Shown in pieces: positions 41,854 to 50,635 of a stretch of DNA of 64,000 bases; within the stretch, counting starts at the first letter, position 1, and each line of letters starts with the position of its first letter. Made by a program: the position numbers and the translations under genes. Source of the DNA: Fusibacter_C sp942493125 (GTDB lineage Bacteria > Bacillota > Clostridia > Peptostreptococcales > Acidaminobacteraceae); the NCBI GenBank assembly GCA_942493125.1, contig OW818667.1, positions 1,302,001 to 1,366,000 on the forward strand, given 5' to 3'. The notes below the pieces were generated by a model. That model worked only from the letters and a program-made list of their open reading frames with translations, was not told where the DNA came from and did no database searches.

Positions 41854-41950
41854 CTATAACACGCAACTATGGAAAAATATAAAGATATGCAATAAATAAT
41901 AAAAGTGTACATACTATAGTCAAAGCGTTTTCCATAGGCAAAAAAAGAAA

Positions 41951-41991
41951 ACAAGGATAATCCACTAGTTTGGGGATTATCCTTTGTTTTT
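41951..41991. terminator. terminator between convergent genes
   Basis: ACAAGGATAATCC / GGATTATCCTTTGT stem with T-run TTTTTG. Shared by the YeaQ-like gene (+) and the protease gene (-). Confidence 0.85.
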
Positions 41992-42012
41992 GTGTAATGA
42001 GTGGGAGGGGGC

Positions 42013-43758
42013 TTACTTCGGTACTTCCACTATCCGGATCTCACTTGGTGCCGATTCAACGTCAAAGATTACGGAAGTCACTGCAATATACAAAATTGTG
42101 TCTCGCGGTAAATTTATAAGTGATATCGGATATTCACTCGTATAGTATACTTTCTCAATATCGCCAAAAGCATCCGTCTTATAATACCAAGGCCCATCAG
42201 GCGAAGTCGCGTAATATACATAATAATGGCTTGCGCCTTCTATCTCATACCAACCAATTTCTAAATCGAAATTCGTTGGCTTAATAAACATGCTCGTGTG
42301 GACGGATGGCACCATTAAATTCTCAGTAAACACGTCATGTGTCCAAACACCTTCTACTCGTGTGCCATCAGCATAGCGCAAAACACCCTTGCCATGGAAC
42401 TGATCTTCAAAGAATTCACCTCTATAATTATCACCATCAACCCATTCATAATAACCATTTCCGTGCATCAAACCACCCAAAAATTGACCAGAATATCTAT
42501 CACCGTTATCAAACGTGATGACATCATATGTCTTTAAAGTCGCTAGCGTTTCCAATGTTGTCGCTGTTGACACACTAAGAAACGGTTTAACTTCGTTGAT
42601 TGGTATCGCTAGATTAATGTTTTGACCACTTTCATACATGGCCGTCGTAACGCCAATAACCTCACCATAGTAGTTGAGCAGCGCTCCACCACTGCTACCG
42701 TGCGAAATTGGTGCTGAAATTTGAATATATACATCGCCATCAATGACCCTACTTTTGTTGCTTACCAATCCATTGGATATGGTATTTTCGAGTCCAATTG
42801 GACTGCCAATCGTCAAAATCTCTTCACCTTGAAGCACATTCTCAGAGTTGCCCATGGTCAAAGTATCTAAATTTGTGCCATTAATTTTTAAAACCGCCAC
42901 ATCTCTATTTGCATCATATCCTAGCACGTGCAAAACAGGATATACTTTGCCATCTAAAGTCTTTACTTTTGCAGAATAAGCACGCTGAATCACATGATAA
43001 TTTGTGACAACTTTTCCCGATGCCTCAACAATAAAGCCACTTCCAGTCGCAATCTGCTGGCCGGATTTATCAAAAGTTTCTATATGAACAACCGCATTTC
43101 CTGCATTTTTAGCAATTTGCGAAGGGCTTAACAACGTTTTTTCAAAGCTGTCATAACTGCTTTTGAAGATCAGCAATGCTTGTTCAATAGTCGCATTGCC
43201 TTTAGGGTCTACTGCATTTTTATAGCCATTGATAATGTTGTGATTATACGCTTTATAAATCGATGTTTTTGCATAACCGGAAATCTTCTGATCATCAGTG
43301 AATCTGAATGCCGATTCAGTAAGATTCTTACCCGATAACTCAAACGTCTTCACCATCATTGTTGCCAATTGCTCTCTAGTGATTTTCACATCTGGACCGA
43401 ATTTACCATCGCCCAGTCCAGAGGTTATTCCAACGGTTGTACCTTTTAGTACATAAGCATCGTTTGTGTCAGTAAATTTGATCTTAGGATCGATAACGAT
43501 TTCTTCACCGGTTGCCGCTTCATAAAGTTTCACAGCCAAATAGATAAAATCCAATCTCGTAATCGGATCTTGATAGGTCTTAAATATCCGCTGTTCTAAA
43601 ACACCATACTTTGCTAAAACTGAAAGATCACTTTGTGCCCACTTTGATGGCACACCACTTTGATTTAGCATCACCGTTTCCGCATACACAGGTAAACTTG
43701 GTAAACTTGCTAAACATAAAAGCATCACAAAAATAAATACAATCGTTTTCTTCATCAA
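42013..43758 (-). CDS. SLH - trypsin-like protease - MORN - Fn3-like surface protein
   Basis: 581 aa. Signal peptide (1-26, cut after VYA). S-layer-homology-type repeats (about 35-190: WAQSDLSVLAKYGVLEQ, PITRLDFIYLAVKLYEA, ITREQLATMMVKTFELSG). HtrA-like S1 protease domain without PDZ (about 210-395), with catalytic NYHVIQ (His), NRDVAVLK (Asp) and SHGSSGGALLN (Ser). Two MORN repeats (about 410-470, DRYSGQFLGGLMHGNGYYEW and NYRGEFFEDQFHGKGVL). A C-terminal beta-sandwich, probably Fn3-like. It is likely bound to the cell wall by SLH. The fusion of protease with MORN repeats is unusual. Confidence 0.9.
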   Translation of the reverse strand: MMKKTIVFIFVMLLCLASLPSLPVYAETVMLNQSGVPSKWAQSDLSVLAKYGVLEQRIFKTYQDPITRLDFIYLAVKLYEAATGEEIVIDPKIKFTDTNDAYVLKGTTVGITSGLGDGKFGPDVKITREQLATMMVKTFELSGKNLTESAFRFTDDQKISGYAKTSIYKAYNHNIINGYKNAVDPKGNATIEQALLIFKSSYDSFEKTLLSPSQIAKNAGNAVVHIETFDKSGQQIATGSGFIVEASGKVVTNYHVIQRAYSAKVKTLDGKVYPVLHVLGYDANRDVAVLKINGTNLDTLTMGNSENVLQGEEILTIGSPIGLENTISNGLVSNKSRVIDGDVYIQISAPISHGSSGGALLNYYGEVIGVTTAMYESGQNINLAIPINEVKPFLSVSTATTLETLATLKTYDVITFDNGDRYSGQFLGGLMHGNGYYEWVDGDNYRGEFFEDQFHGKGVLRYADGTRVEGVWTHDVFTENLMVPSVHTSMFIKPTNFDLEIGWYEIEGASHYYVYYATSPDGPWYYKTDAFGDIEKVYYTSEYPISLINLPRDTILYIAVTSVIFDVESAPSEIRIVEVPK

Positions 43759-43924
43759 TCGTTATCTCCTTTATTAATATGCAATCAGGCTTCTCATATG
43801 TAAATATACATATCTTATTATAACAATTCTTTCTATTTCTGTATGCAACATTTTTCAAAAACGTTACATTTTAAATCGATAATCTATGATATAATGAACT
43901 ATAACATGAACGCTTGCCCAAAGC

Positions 43925-43968
43925 GAGGCCAGTATCTTAACAGATACTGGCCTCATGTTTTTTTGACT
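43925..43968. terminator. terminator-like hairpin, 15-bp stem
   Basis: GAGGCCAGTATC-ttaaca-GATACTGGCCTC followed by ATGTTTTTTT on the plus strand. No plus-strand gene precedes it; TATAAT at 43890-43895 lies just upstream, so 43902-43968 could be a short plus-strand transcript. Otherwise it ends the zinc-ribbon gene transcript on the minus strand. Confidence 0.7.
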
Positions 43969-43971
43969 TAC

Positions 43972-44010
43972 AATGAGTCATAGTGCCAGGTAAATCGACT
44001 CATTATTCAC
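43972..44010. repeat. dispersed repeat locus 7 (single copy)
   Basis: One copy at 43982-44003, preceded by ATGAGTCATA. It lies after the stop of the zinc-ribbon gene but in the antisense orientation, an exception to the usual rule. Confidence 0.85.
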
Positions 44011-44024
44011 ATTTCAACGCACTA

Positions 44025-44471
44025 CTACATCTTCTCACCACAATCCTTGCAAAACTTAGCATCTTCGTCATTAAGCGCCGAACAGCTTCGGCATCTAATT
44101 TTAATCACTTCTTTTATAACTTCTTTGTTTGTGCCAATGTTCGTTTCTTCAAGGGCATCATTTATCATACCACCAGCCATCGTCGACCATGGGCTCAAAT
44201 CCTCTCTCGCTTTTTTTGGATCAAGCACAAGTCCAGAGCCCGCTACACCACGTGCCGCTACCACTCTCATGAAGTTGCCGATTGCGATCATGATAAAACC
44301 AATAAACGGTCTCGCCATAATGGCGCCAGCGGAAGACGCACCAGTAAATAAGCGTTCCGGATTCATAAACATAAAAAAAGTAGAAAAAAATAAGACTAAA
44401 CCAATCCCGGTTACTATCATCCCTGCATAATACAGCATTTTACGTTCTTCAGAAATTTCTTTTTTCGCCAC
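44025..44471 (-). CDS. zinc-ribbon membrane protein
   Basis: 148 aa. Two helices (about residues 15-32 and 48-66) and a C-terminal zinc ribbon CRSCSALNDEDAKFCKDCG. GTG start at 44471 after TGGAGGGACAAC. Its role is unknown; the domain pair suggests a membrane scaffold. Terminator hairpin and a dispersed repeat follow. Confidence 0.8.
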   Translation of the reverse strand: MAKKEISEERKMLYYAGMIVTGIGLVLFFSTFFMFMNPERLFTGASSAGAIMARPFIGFIMIAIGNFMRVVAARGVAGSGLVLDPKKAREDLSPWSTMAGGMINDALEETNIGTNKEVIKEVIKIRCRSCSALNDEDAKFCKDCGEKM

Positions 44472-44491
44472 GTTGTCCCTCCATATTTTAC

Positions 44492-44632
44492 TTATTTCTC
44501 ATGCTCGTAGTTAAACCACGAGTAAAGTCTGATCATAATCGAAATCAATGACATAAAAGCACCTAGTATCAGTTTAAACGATAAAAGAAAAATAATGATA
44601 TAAAAAGCATTAAAATAATATTCATTTTGCAT
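44492..44632 (-). CDS. possible 46-aa membrane microprotein
   Basis: MQNEYYFNAFYIIIFLLSFK... is a hydrophobic frame ending 20 bp before the zinc-ribbon gene start, so it could be the first gene of that unit. No RBS is visible before the ATG, and the region also carries the divergent promoter of the acyltransferase gene, so confidence is low. Confidence 0.3.
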   Translation of the reverse strand: MQNEYYFNAFYIIIFLLSFKLILGAFMSLISIMIRLYSWFNYEHEK

Positions 44633-44739
44633 GAAAGAGTAACTGTGATTCTGTCGTGACAAAGGGGTATATTATAGAAAATATGTTGATCAAACTATCT
44701 GTATAGAGTTTATTATTTTAGCTTTTGAGGGAAACCATA

Positions 44740-46878
44740 ATGAGAGATCAAAAAATGGATAATATAAAATTTTTGATGATCTTTCTCATCGTGTTTGGTC
44801 ATGTGCTTGAAATGGGCAATATCCAAACGGGACTATTTAACATCGTCTATACGGGCCTATATATGTTTCATATGCCCGTTATGGTTATTATCTCCGGCTA
44901 TTTTTCTAGAGCCGTTATTGAACGCGGCGAGATGGGCATCCTAAAAAGATATATAAAACTTGCTATTCCGAGTTTGATTCTACAATTTATTTTTGGTGTT
45001 GTGAGTTATATGTTCACGGGAACCATTCAACTCTATTGGGTGCTTTGGTATACTGTTGCATTGGTGATTTGGGACTTTCTGATTGCCTATACAAAATTCC
45101 GCTATTGGCCAATTATGATGTTGTTGATGGTCTTTTTGTTTGGGAATATGGGGATGATTATTAACCTCATATTTGGTAGAATCGTCTATTTCATGCCACT
45201 TTACTTACTCGGTTATTATCTTGACTTATCCAAACTCGATCAACTATCACGTCAAATGAAGAAGTGGCTTGTTATAGTGGCATCTGCTTTAGCGGTTATC
45301 GGTATAATACTCTTTTCAAATTCTGGGTTGGATTATCAATTATTCTACTTCTCAAAAGGTTATACAGAACTTGGACTGGGCATGGCCTCCGGTGTGTACT
45401 ACAAAATCGTCGCTTATGTAATCGGCATTTCATTGTCCACTTTGATTTTATTACTCATGACAAAACGGACTCATGTCTACGTGCAATCAGTTGACACAAT
45501 GACTACGTACTTACTCCATGGACTGATGATACGAACCATTGGATGGTTGTTTGATATTGACATGAATTCTATGATTATCGCCTTTATCCTTTCAATCATT
45601 ATCGTTGCTTTGACCGCTCAAAAAAGATTGTTTTCTGACATGTTTAAGGAAATATTGGAATGGGGATCGCAGCACAAACAGGTCATACAAACGTTTAGGA
45701 CGATCAGTCTCTTGATTATTTTCGCTGTTTATGGCTACTTTGCAAGTCCATTGATCTTAGAAGCAAAATCGAAAAGCGTTCAACAAAATTATGAAAATAA
45801 TATAGTTTTAGACACTGACAAGGTGGATCCTGAAGTTGAAAGCAAGCCAGAAACGGTGTTTAACGGCTTTAATTGGGACCAACTTCCTTCATATGAGTCC
45901 AAAGGTCTCTTGACTGATGGCGGCAGTGTCATATATGATTATGTTAACCGAAAACCGAGAGTTGAATATGGCGAAGTCTATAATGTTTCTTTAGGCGGAA
46001 AATTTTTAAGCTATGATGGTCCAAAGTTTGTCTTAGTAGATGAGTCGATGAATTTGAAAATTGATTTCATTGAAATCGGACAACAAATAGGCATCGAATT
46101 ACTTGACGGTAGGTTTTTATCGGTCCTCGAAGGGGCCCCTGTTATCGGCAATGCACCGACACCCCTTGATTTTGAAATCCAAGATCGAAAGGTGGCATTT
46201 AAATATAATGCGCAATATTTGTCCATAGAATCGGATGAACTCGTATTTGTTTCTGAACCAGTATTCTGGGAAGTTGAACTTGAAGTTATGGATGACAGCC
46301 CGCTGACATATTTTGCTCAAGTTGATGACCGCTGGCGAAATGATGCGTTTGCATTTTCAGACATTTCCATGAGAGGTTGTGGCCTTGTGTCCATGGCAAT
46401 GATCTTGAACTATGAGCTGGATCGAAATATAGATGTGGATGACATGATCGCGCTTGATCGCAAACACAATTTGGGGCAAAATGACCCACCGAGAATTAAT
46501 ATCGATCGATTTGCCAAAATTATCGACGACACTTATGAAGTGAATGTAAAAAAAATTGAACGCGCAGACATACCGGCTGAAATTAAAAGTGGTAGGCTCG
46601 TATATTATCATACAACAAATAATCCAAGTATTGGATACAAAAATTTGGGACATATTATTGTTATCTATGGCATTACTGAGGACGGTAGACTTAAGTTTTT
46701 AGATCCATATCCAGGCAATATATCTCAGATTCCTGCTGATGAAGCCCTTCAGTATTACGGACAGATTTATTCGTTTTCTCGGTTAGGCATTCCAAAAGCA
46801 GATGTTTTCACAGGTTATATCACACTCGATGCCATGGCAAAAACTTCTGCCTATACGGCGTATAGTATTTGGAGGTAA
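44740..46878 (+). CDS. acyltransferase-3 membrane protein fused to C39-like peptidase
   Basis: 712 aa, start ATG at 44740 after TTGAGGG (a TTG 5 codons earlier is the alternative). Residues 1-345: ten-helix acyltransferase-3 domain (LMIFLIVFGHVLEM with the conserved His, MFHMPVMVIISGYF). Residues 360-520: beta-rich linker. Residues about 530-700: C39_2-like cysteine peptidase with catalytic SMRGCGLVSMAMI (Cys), GHIIVIYGITEDGR (His) and KFLDPYPG (Asp). The fusion of a polymer O-acyltransferase to an extracytoplasmic peptidase suggests cell-wall modification. It heads a three-gene operon with a microprotein and a D-Ala-D-Ala dipeptidase. Confidence 0.9.
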   Translation: MRDQKMDNIKFLMIFLIVFGHVLEMGNIQTGLFNIVYTGLYMFHMPVMVIISGYFSRAVIERGEMGILKRYIKLAIPSLILQFIFGVVSYMFTGTIQLYWVLWYTVALVIWDFLIAYTKFRYWPIMMLLMVFLFGNMGMIINLIFGRIVYFMPLYLLGYYLDLSKLDQLSRQMKKWLVIVASALAVIGIILFSNSGLDYQLFYFSKGYTELGLGMASGVYYKIVAYVIGISLSTLILLLMTKRTHVYVQSVDTMTTYLLHGLMIRTIGWLFDIDMNSMIIAFILSIIIVALTAQKRLFSDMFKEILEWGSQHKQVIQTFRTISLLIIFAVYGYFASPLILEAKSKSVQQNYENNIVLDTDKVDPEVESKPETVFNGFNWDQLPSYESKGLLTDGGSVIYDYVNRKPRVEYGEVYNVSLGGKFLSYDGPKFVLVDESMNLKIDFIEIGQQIGIELLDGRFLSVLEGAPVIGNAPTPLDFEIQDRKVAFKYNAQYLSIESDELVFVSEPVFWEVELEVMDDSPLTYFAQVDDRWRNDAFAFSDISMRGCGLVSMAMILNYELDRNIDVDDMIALDRKHNLGQNDPPRINIDRFAKIIDDTYEVNVKKIERADIPAEIKSGRLVYYHTTNNPSIGYKNLGHIIVIYGITEDGRLKFLDPYPGNISQIPADEALQYYGQIYSFSRLGIPKADVFTGYITLDAMAKTSAYTAYSIWR

Positions 46879-46880
46879 TT

Positions 46881-46988
46881 ATGTGGCGGCATGACTATAG
46901 TAAAGATAAAAACGGTTTTGGAATTGTGGATTTGGTATTGTTGATTGTATTGTTAAGCGTTATATTTGTTTCGGTTAACGCCGGTTAG
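46881..46988 (+). CDS. 35-aa single-helix membrane microprotein
   Basis: MWRHDYSKDKNGFGIVDLVL followed by a hydrophobic helix ending SVNAG. It starts 2 bp after the acyltransferase-C39 stop, and TTTGGAGGTAATT, which forms the end of that gene, is its RBS; it ends 10 bp before the dipeptidase start. Position and RBS make it a credible gene. The function is unknown; it may be an assembly factor. Confidence 0.65.
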   Translation: MWRHDYSKDKNGFGIVDLVLLIVLLSVIFVSVNAG

Positions 46989-46998
46989 TGAGGAAATT

Positions 46999-47862
46999 AT
47001 GAAAATTGTTATCAGCCTAGTTGTGCTTGCAGTACTTGTTCTGGCAGGAACCGCAGGATACTTGATGTATGGATTTGTTGTCGATATCAATTCGATGACA
47101 GATTCAGAACAAGAATCTACTAAGGAAAGCTTGGACGCGCCAGAAACTGTGGTGGCTGTCGAAGATATTGCCGCCGTTGGTGAGGGTGCTGACGTTGCCG
47201 ATATTGCCGATGGTGCCGATGTTGCCGACGTTGCCGAAGTTATAGAGGTTACAGATGTTACAGATGTCGATCCATCAGAAGAGGTATTGATCGCTTCCTT
47301 AGATGGCATTTCTGATCATGAAATGGTCTCAGTAGAAAAGTACTGTCATATTAAAACCAGCAATTATTTTAAAACTAATAAAATATTCGTCTTTAAAGAG
47401 CAAGGCACTGAAGAGATTTTTGCAAATTCTGATGATATCTATCTAAAAGCAGGAACGCTCCGAAAGCTGATTCAAGTGGATGAGGCGCTCAAAAACCGTG
47501 GCTATAACCTAGTGATTTGGATTGGTTATCGCGATGAAGAACTACAAGGGCAATTGAGAGAGCATTTGGAAATTACAATGGGTATTTCTGAAGGGCGTTA
47601 TGATCTTGTTTCTGCTCCAGGGACAAGTTATCATCAAAAGGGTACCGCAGTGGATGTCACTTTAGAACGCATCGATGGCGAATCCTTGGAAATGCCATCT
47701 GCTTATTTGGATTTCACTGACAACAGATTACCTAGTCTCCATAAAAATCATGAAGCATTGCAAGTCCTTCAAGAAGCAATGGTTGCTCATAAAATGGAAG
47801 TCTACAAGGGTGAATGGTGGCATTTCAATGATAGCATTAAAGACTATAAAGAGTTACCATAA
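46999..47862 (+). CDS. M15-family D-Ala-D-Ala dipeptidase (VanX-like), membrane anchored
   Basis: 287 aa, start ATG at 46999 after GTGAGGAAATT. N-terminal anchor (residues 4-27), then an imperfect repeat linker (GADVADIADGADVADVAEV..., VTDVTDV; 60-95). M15D catalytic domain: IWIGYRDEELQ, SYHQKGTAVDVTL (zinc His and Asp) and KGEWWHFND (catalytic Glu and zinc His). Together with the acyltransferase-peptidase fusion it points to peptidoglycan editing. No VanS/VanR or ligase nearby, so it is not a resistance cluster. Confidence 0.9.
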   Translation: MKIVISLVVLAVLVLAGTAGYLMYGFVVDINSMTDSEQESTKESLDAPETVVAVEDIAAVGEGADVADIADGADVADVAEVIEVTDVTDVDPSEEVLIASLDGISDHEMVSVEKYCHIKTSNYFKTNKIFVFKEQGTEEIFANSDDIYLKAGTLRKLIQVDEALKNRGYNLVIWIGYRDEELQGQLREHLEITMGISEGRYDLVSAPGTSYHQKGTAVDVTLERIDGESLEMPSAYLDFTDNRLPSLHKNHEALQVLQEAMVAHKMEVYKGEWWHFNDSIKDYKELP

Positions 47863-47877
47863 TCATAGGTTGATCAC

Positions 47878-47909
47878 AAAATGCGTACTCTGAAAAGTAC
47901 GCATTTTTT
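47878..47909 (+). terminator. terminator of the dipeptidase operon
   Basis: AAAATGCGTACT / AGTACGCATTTT stem followed by TTATTT. Confidence 0.88.
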
Positions 47910-48007
47910 ATTTCAGTTCCGGTTCAAAGATTGCAAAAATGCAACTTCACCCCAACACTCTTCTATGCTATAATATTTAGGCAATCGAAACAATTAGGAG
48001 AAATTAT

Positions 48008-49363
48008 ATGAAAAAAATTTTACAAAAACTAAGCGGGAAAAAGGCGCTCATCATGGCTATTTTGGTCATGGCTGCACCTGCGATTATTGAAATGGGCTTA
48101 AACACGCTGTTAGGCGTTGCAGATATGATTATGATCGGACAGATGATTGGATCAGGAGCTATCGCTTCTGTCGGGTTCTCCAACCAAATCATGTATTTTC
48201 TCATCTTCACATTTTCTGCATTCAACACAGGCGCTGTCGCAATGATCTCCAGAGCACACGGCGAAAAGGATTTGGACAAGATGAAACGCGTTGCTGAGCA
48301 AAATGTCGTGCTTAACCTAATCATGGGATTGGCCGTCATGATTCTCGCTTACACGTTCCGAACAGAAATCTTTAAGATCTATGACATTGAACCAAAAATA
48401 TTTAACGATGCACTCACTTATTTTAACTACATCTTGATTGGATTTGTTCCAATGTTCTTGTCCTTTGCCTTTGCATCCATATTAAGAGGATCTGGCGACA
48501 CAAAAACACCCATGTGGATTACGGGCTTTGCGAACTTATTGAACATTATAGGAAACTATGTTCTCATATCAGGGTGGAGTATTTTTCCCGAAATGGGTAT
48601 TGGGGGCGCTGCATTATCAACATCGCTCTCAAGAAGTGTGGCAGTATGTATTTACATTTACGTACTCTATGTGAAAAATTCTGACATTAAACTTAAAGCC
48701 AAGTGGTTTATAGACAAGCATATATTAGCCCCACTCTTTAGAATCAGCTTGCCAGGCGGCGTTGAACAGTTCTTCATGCAACTTTCATTTTTGGTGGTGG
48801 GTGTTTTTATCTCCAAACTCGATACGAATGCCGAATCGCTATTTCGTATCCTAATCCAGATTGAGTCGCTATCGTTTATGCCAGCTGTTGGTATCAGCAT
48901 TGCAGCCGCAACTTTAGTTGGTAAGTCATTGGGTGAAAAAGACATTCAAAAAGCTTCTGAAATCGGAGCAACCTCATCTGTCCTAGGGATTTTATGGGGC
49001 GTCCTTGTCGGCATCATCTTTGTCGCTGTACCACTGCCACTACTGTATGCATTCACATCGGATCAAACGGTCATTTCTCTCGGCATTCCCGTCATGATCT
49101 ATATGGCCTTCAATCAACCAGGCCTCAACTATATGATCGTCATGGGCGGTGCACTCAGGGGCGCCGGCGACACATACAAGCTCATGATCTACACAATGGT
49201 GCGTCTATGGGCACTCTTCGTGCCACTATCCTATTTATTCATACTCACCTTAAATCAAGGTGTAGCTGGACTTTGGATGGCTGAGATCATCTCCATATTA
49301 GCCACCGCTTTTATCATCTTTAGACGCTTCCACAGCCGCAAATGGGCTTTGTTGACGCTATGA
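48008..49363 (+). CDS. MATE-family efflux transporter
   Basis: 451 aa, twelve helices in two repeats. Typical MATE motifs: LGVADMIMIGQMIGSGAIAS, GAVAMISRAHGEKD, RGSGDTKTPMW and GAGDTYKLMIYTM. Na+- or H+-driven export of organic cations. RBS TTAGGAGAAATTAT. The stop codon (CTATGA) starts dispersed repeat locus 8. Confidence 0.94.
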   Translation: MKKILQKLSGKKALIMAILVMAAPAIIEMGLNTLLGVADMIMIGQMIGSGAIASVGFSNQIMYFLIFTFSAFNTGAVAMISRAHGEKDLDKMKRVAEQNVVLNLIMGLAVMILAYTFRTEIFKIYDIEPKIFNDALTYFNYILIGFVPMFLSFAFASILRGSGDTKTPMWITGFANLLNIIGNYVLISGWSIFPEMGIGGAALSTSLSRSVAVCIYIYVLYVKNSDIKLKAKWFIDKHILAPLFRISLPGGVEQFFMQLSFLVVGVFISKLDTNAESLFRILIQIESLSFMPAVGISIAAATLVGKSLGEKDIQKASEIGATSSVLGILWGVLVGIIFVAVPLPLLYAFTSDQTVISLGIPVMIYMAFNQPGLNYMIVMGGALRGAGDTYKLMIYTMVRLWALFVPLSYLFILTLNQGVAGLWMAEIISILATAFIIFRRFHSRKWALLTL

Positions 49364-49396
49364 GTGAGTAGCTGGTGCCAGGTAGATCGACTCATT
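49362..49396. repeat. dispersed repeat locus 8 (single copy)
   Basis: Begins with the MATE stop codon (TGAGTGAGTAGCT); the element copy is 49374-49395, sense to MATE, followed by the terminator at 49412. Confidence 0.9.
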
Positions 49397-49411
49397 ACTA
49401 TAAAAAAATTT

Positions 49412-49445
49412 AATGCCATTACTCAATTGCTGGGTAATGGCATTT
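49412..49445. terminator. shared terminator, copy A
   Basis: AATGCCATTACTC-aattgct-GGGTAATGGCATT followed by TGTTTTT. It ends the MATE transcript on plus and begins 4 bp after the membrane selenoprotein stop on minus. An almost identical hairpin is at 51418. Confidence 0.88.
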
Positions 49446-49449
49446 GTTT

Positions 49450-50604
49450 TTATTGAGCTAATTTTGTTTTGGTGACCTGTAACGAACTAATAAATTTAGT
49501 CAACACCATGGCATAGATTATTAAAGCCATGATAATGCTTACGTAATTAAATGCCTTCAACAACGCCGATTGCATGTACAAACCTTGTACATAGACTCCC
49601 AAAACTTGGGATCCAACGAGCGCTCAGACCATCCCCCATTGAGTAGCGGCATACTTGCTATCAAGGAAATGATTGATTAGGTATACTCTGATCAAATAAA
49701 CGGTTGAAACCAACCACAATGCAGCTATGACATATGAAAGATTCAAAATCAATGGTTGCATGCTTTCCAAGCTAAAATGATTGAGTTTGCTATAATAACC
49801 CATTAGCCTGTAAGCGCTTAACCCATATAGACACGTGATCGGTATGACCAAAAAGAACGCTGGTAAAATAGGCGCATCTGGCAATTTTTTTGATTGGAGC
49901 AACGTTGCAATTAAATGAACCAATTTTGCAATCAGCAATACGAATCCGAAGAGTAGTGTTACGATCGTAGCTACCGATGCCAGAGTTGCGATATTTTCAT
50001 TTCCTGTAGTGATTGCTATACCCGAACCCGTCAAGCTCACAAGACCAAAGGCAAACACATCTAAGAGCCATACAAAATTGAACTTTTTGAAATCAATCGC
50101 TTTTGTGAACCAGCTTTTCAGCACTTTGAATTGCAGCACAAACGCCACGATCCATAATCCAAAGAAAAACACCAAAGAAGGCATCATCATTGATTGTAAG
50201 CCACCAGAAATCACAGGAAGAAAAAATCCAGTCGGTGCCCACAGCACGTTGGCCGACATTGCCAGTGAACCTATAATTGGGAATATTGTGACGTTCCTGT
50301 ACGGATCAGACATCAATTCTTTCAATGATGACCTTTCACGAATCCAACCAATCATCATGACAATAAAAACGCTTGTCAGTACAAAATGAACAATCACAGA
50401 AATCAGCATCACAGCTACTAGAACACCATAAAAAAAACTTTGCATCATAGATAATTGATTCCAGATGATGTCAGAAAATTTGATGAGACCCTTACCGTGC
50501 GGTATACCAAATTGTAAAAAATTGAAGGGCATCAATGCTACCCCGCCCGCTGCAAGTGATGCTTGAAAGAACAGCGGATTGAATTTGCTTTTTAATTTTT
50601 CCAT
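49450..50604 (-). CDS. polytopic membrane selenoprotein (TsoY-like?)
   Basis: 384 aa with about ten membrane helices. An in-frame TGA at 49626-49624 (residue 327, WGMV-U-ALVGSQVLGVY) is followed by 57 more sense codons, including another hydrophobic helix (YVSIIMALIIYAMVL), to TAA at 49450. A hairpin (TCCCAA/TTGGGA, loop GTT) starts 13 nt after the UGA and fits the bSECIS consensus. No Cys lies close to the Sec. RBS GAGGAGAAAT, 31 bp after the selenoprotein DsrE gene. I believe this family is known as TsoY (seleno)proteins but cannot confirm the name. It likely moves or oxidises a sulfur or selenium species across the membrane with DsrE. Confidence 0.83.
49597..49626 (-). promoter_or_regulatory. 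bacterial SECIS candidate of the membrane selenoprotein
   Basis: UGA, 12 nt, then TCCCAA-GTT-TTGGGA. The apical loop starts 19 nt after the UGA and its first base is G, as the bSECIS rule needs. Confidence 0.72.
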
Positions 50605-50635
50605 ATTTCTCCTCAGATAATATTACCCTTTGTTT

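Noticed and set aside
46981..47862. van-type glycopeptide resistance cluster
   Set aside because: Only the VanX-like dipeptidase is present; no ligase, dehydrogenase or VanRS.
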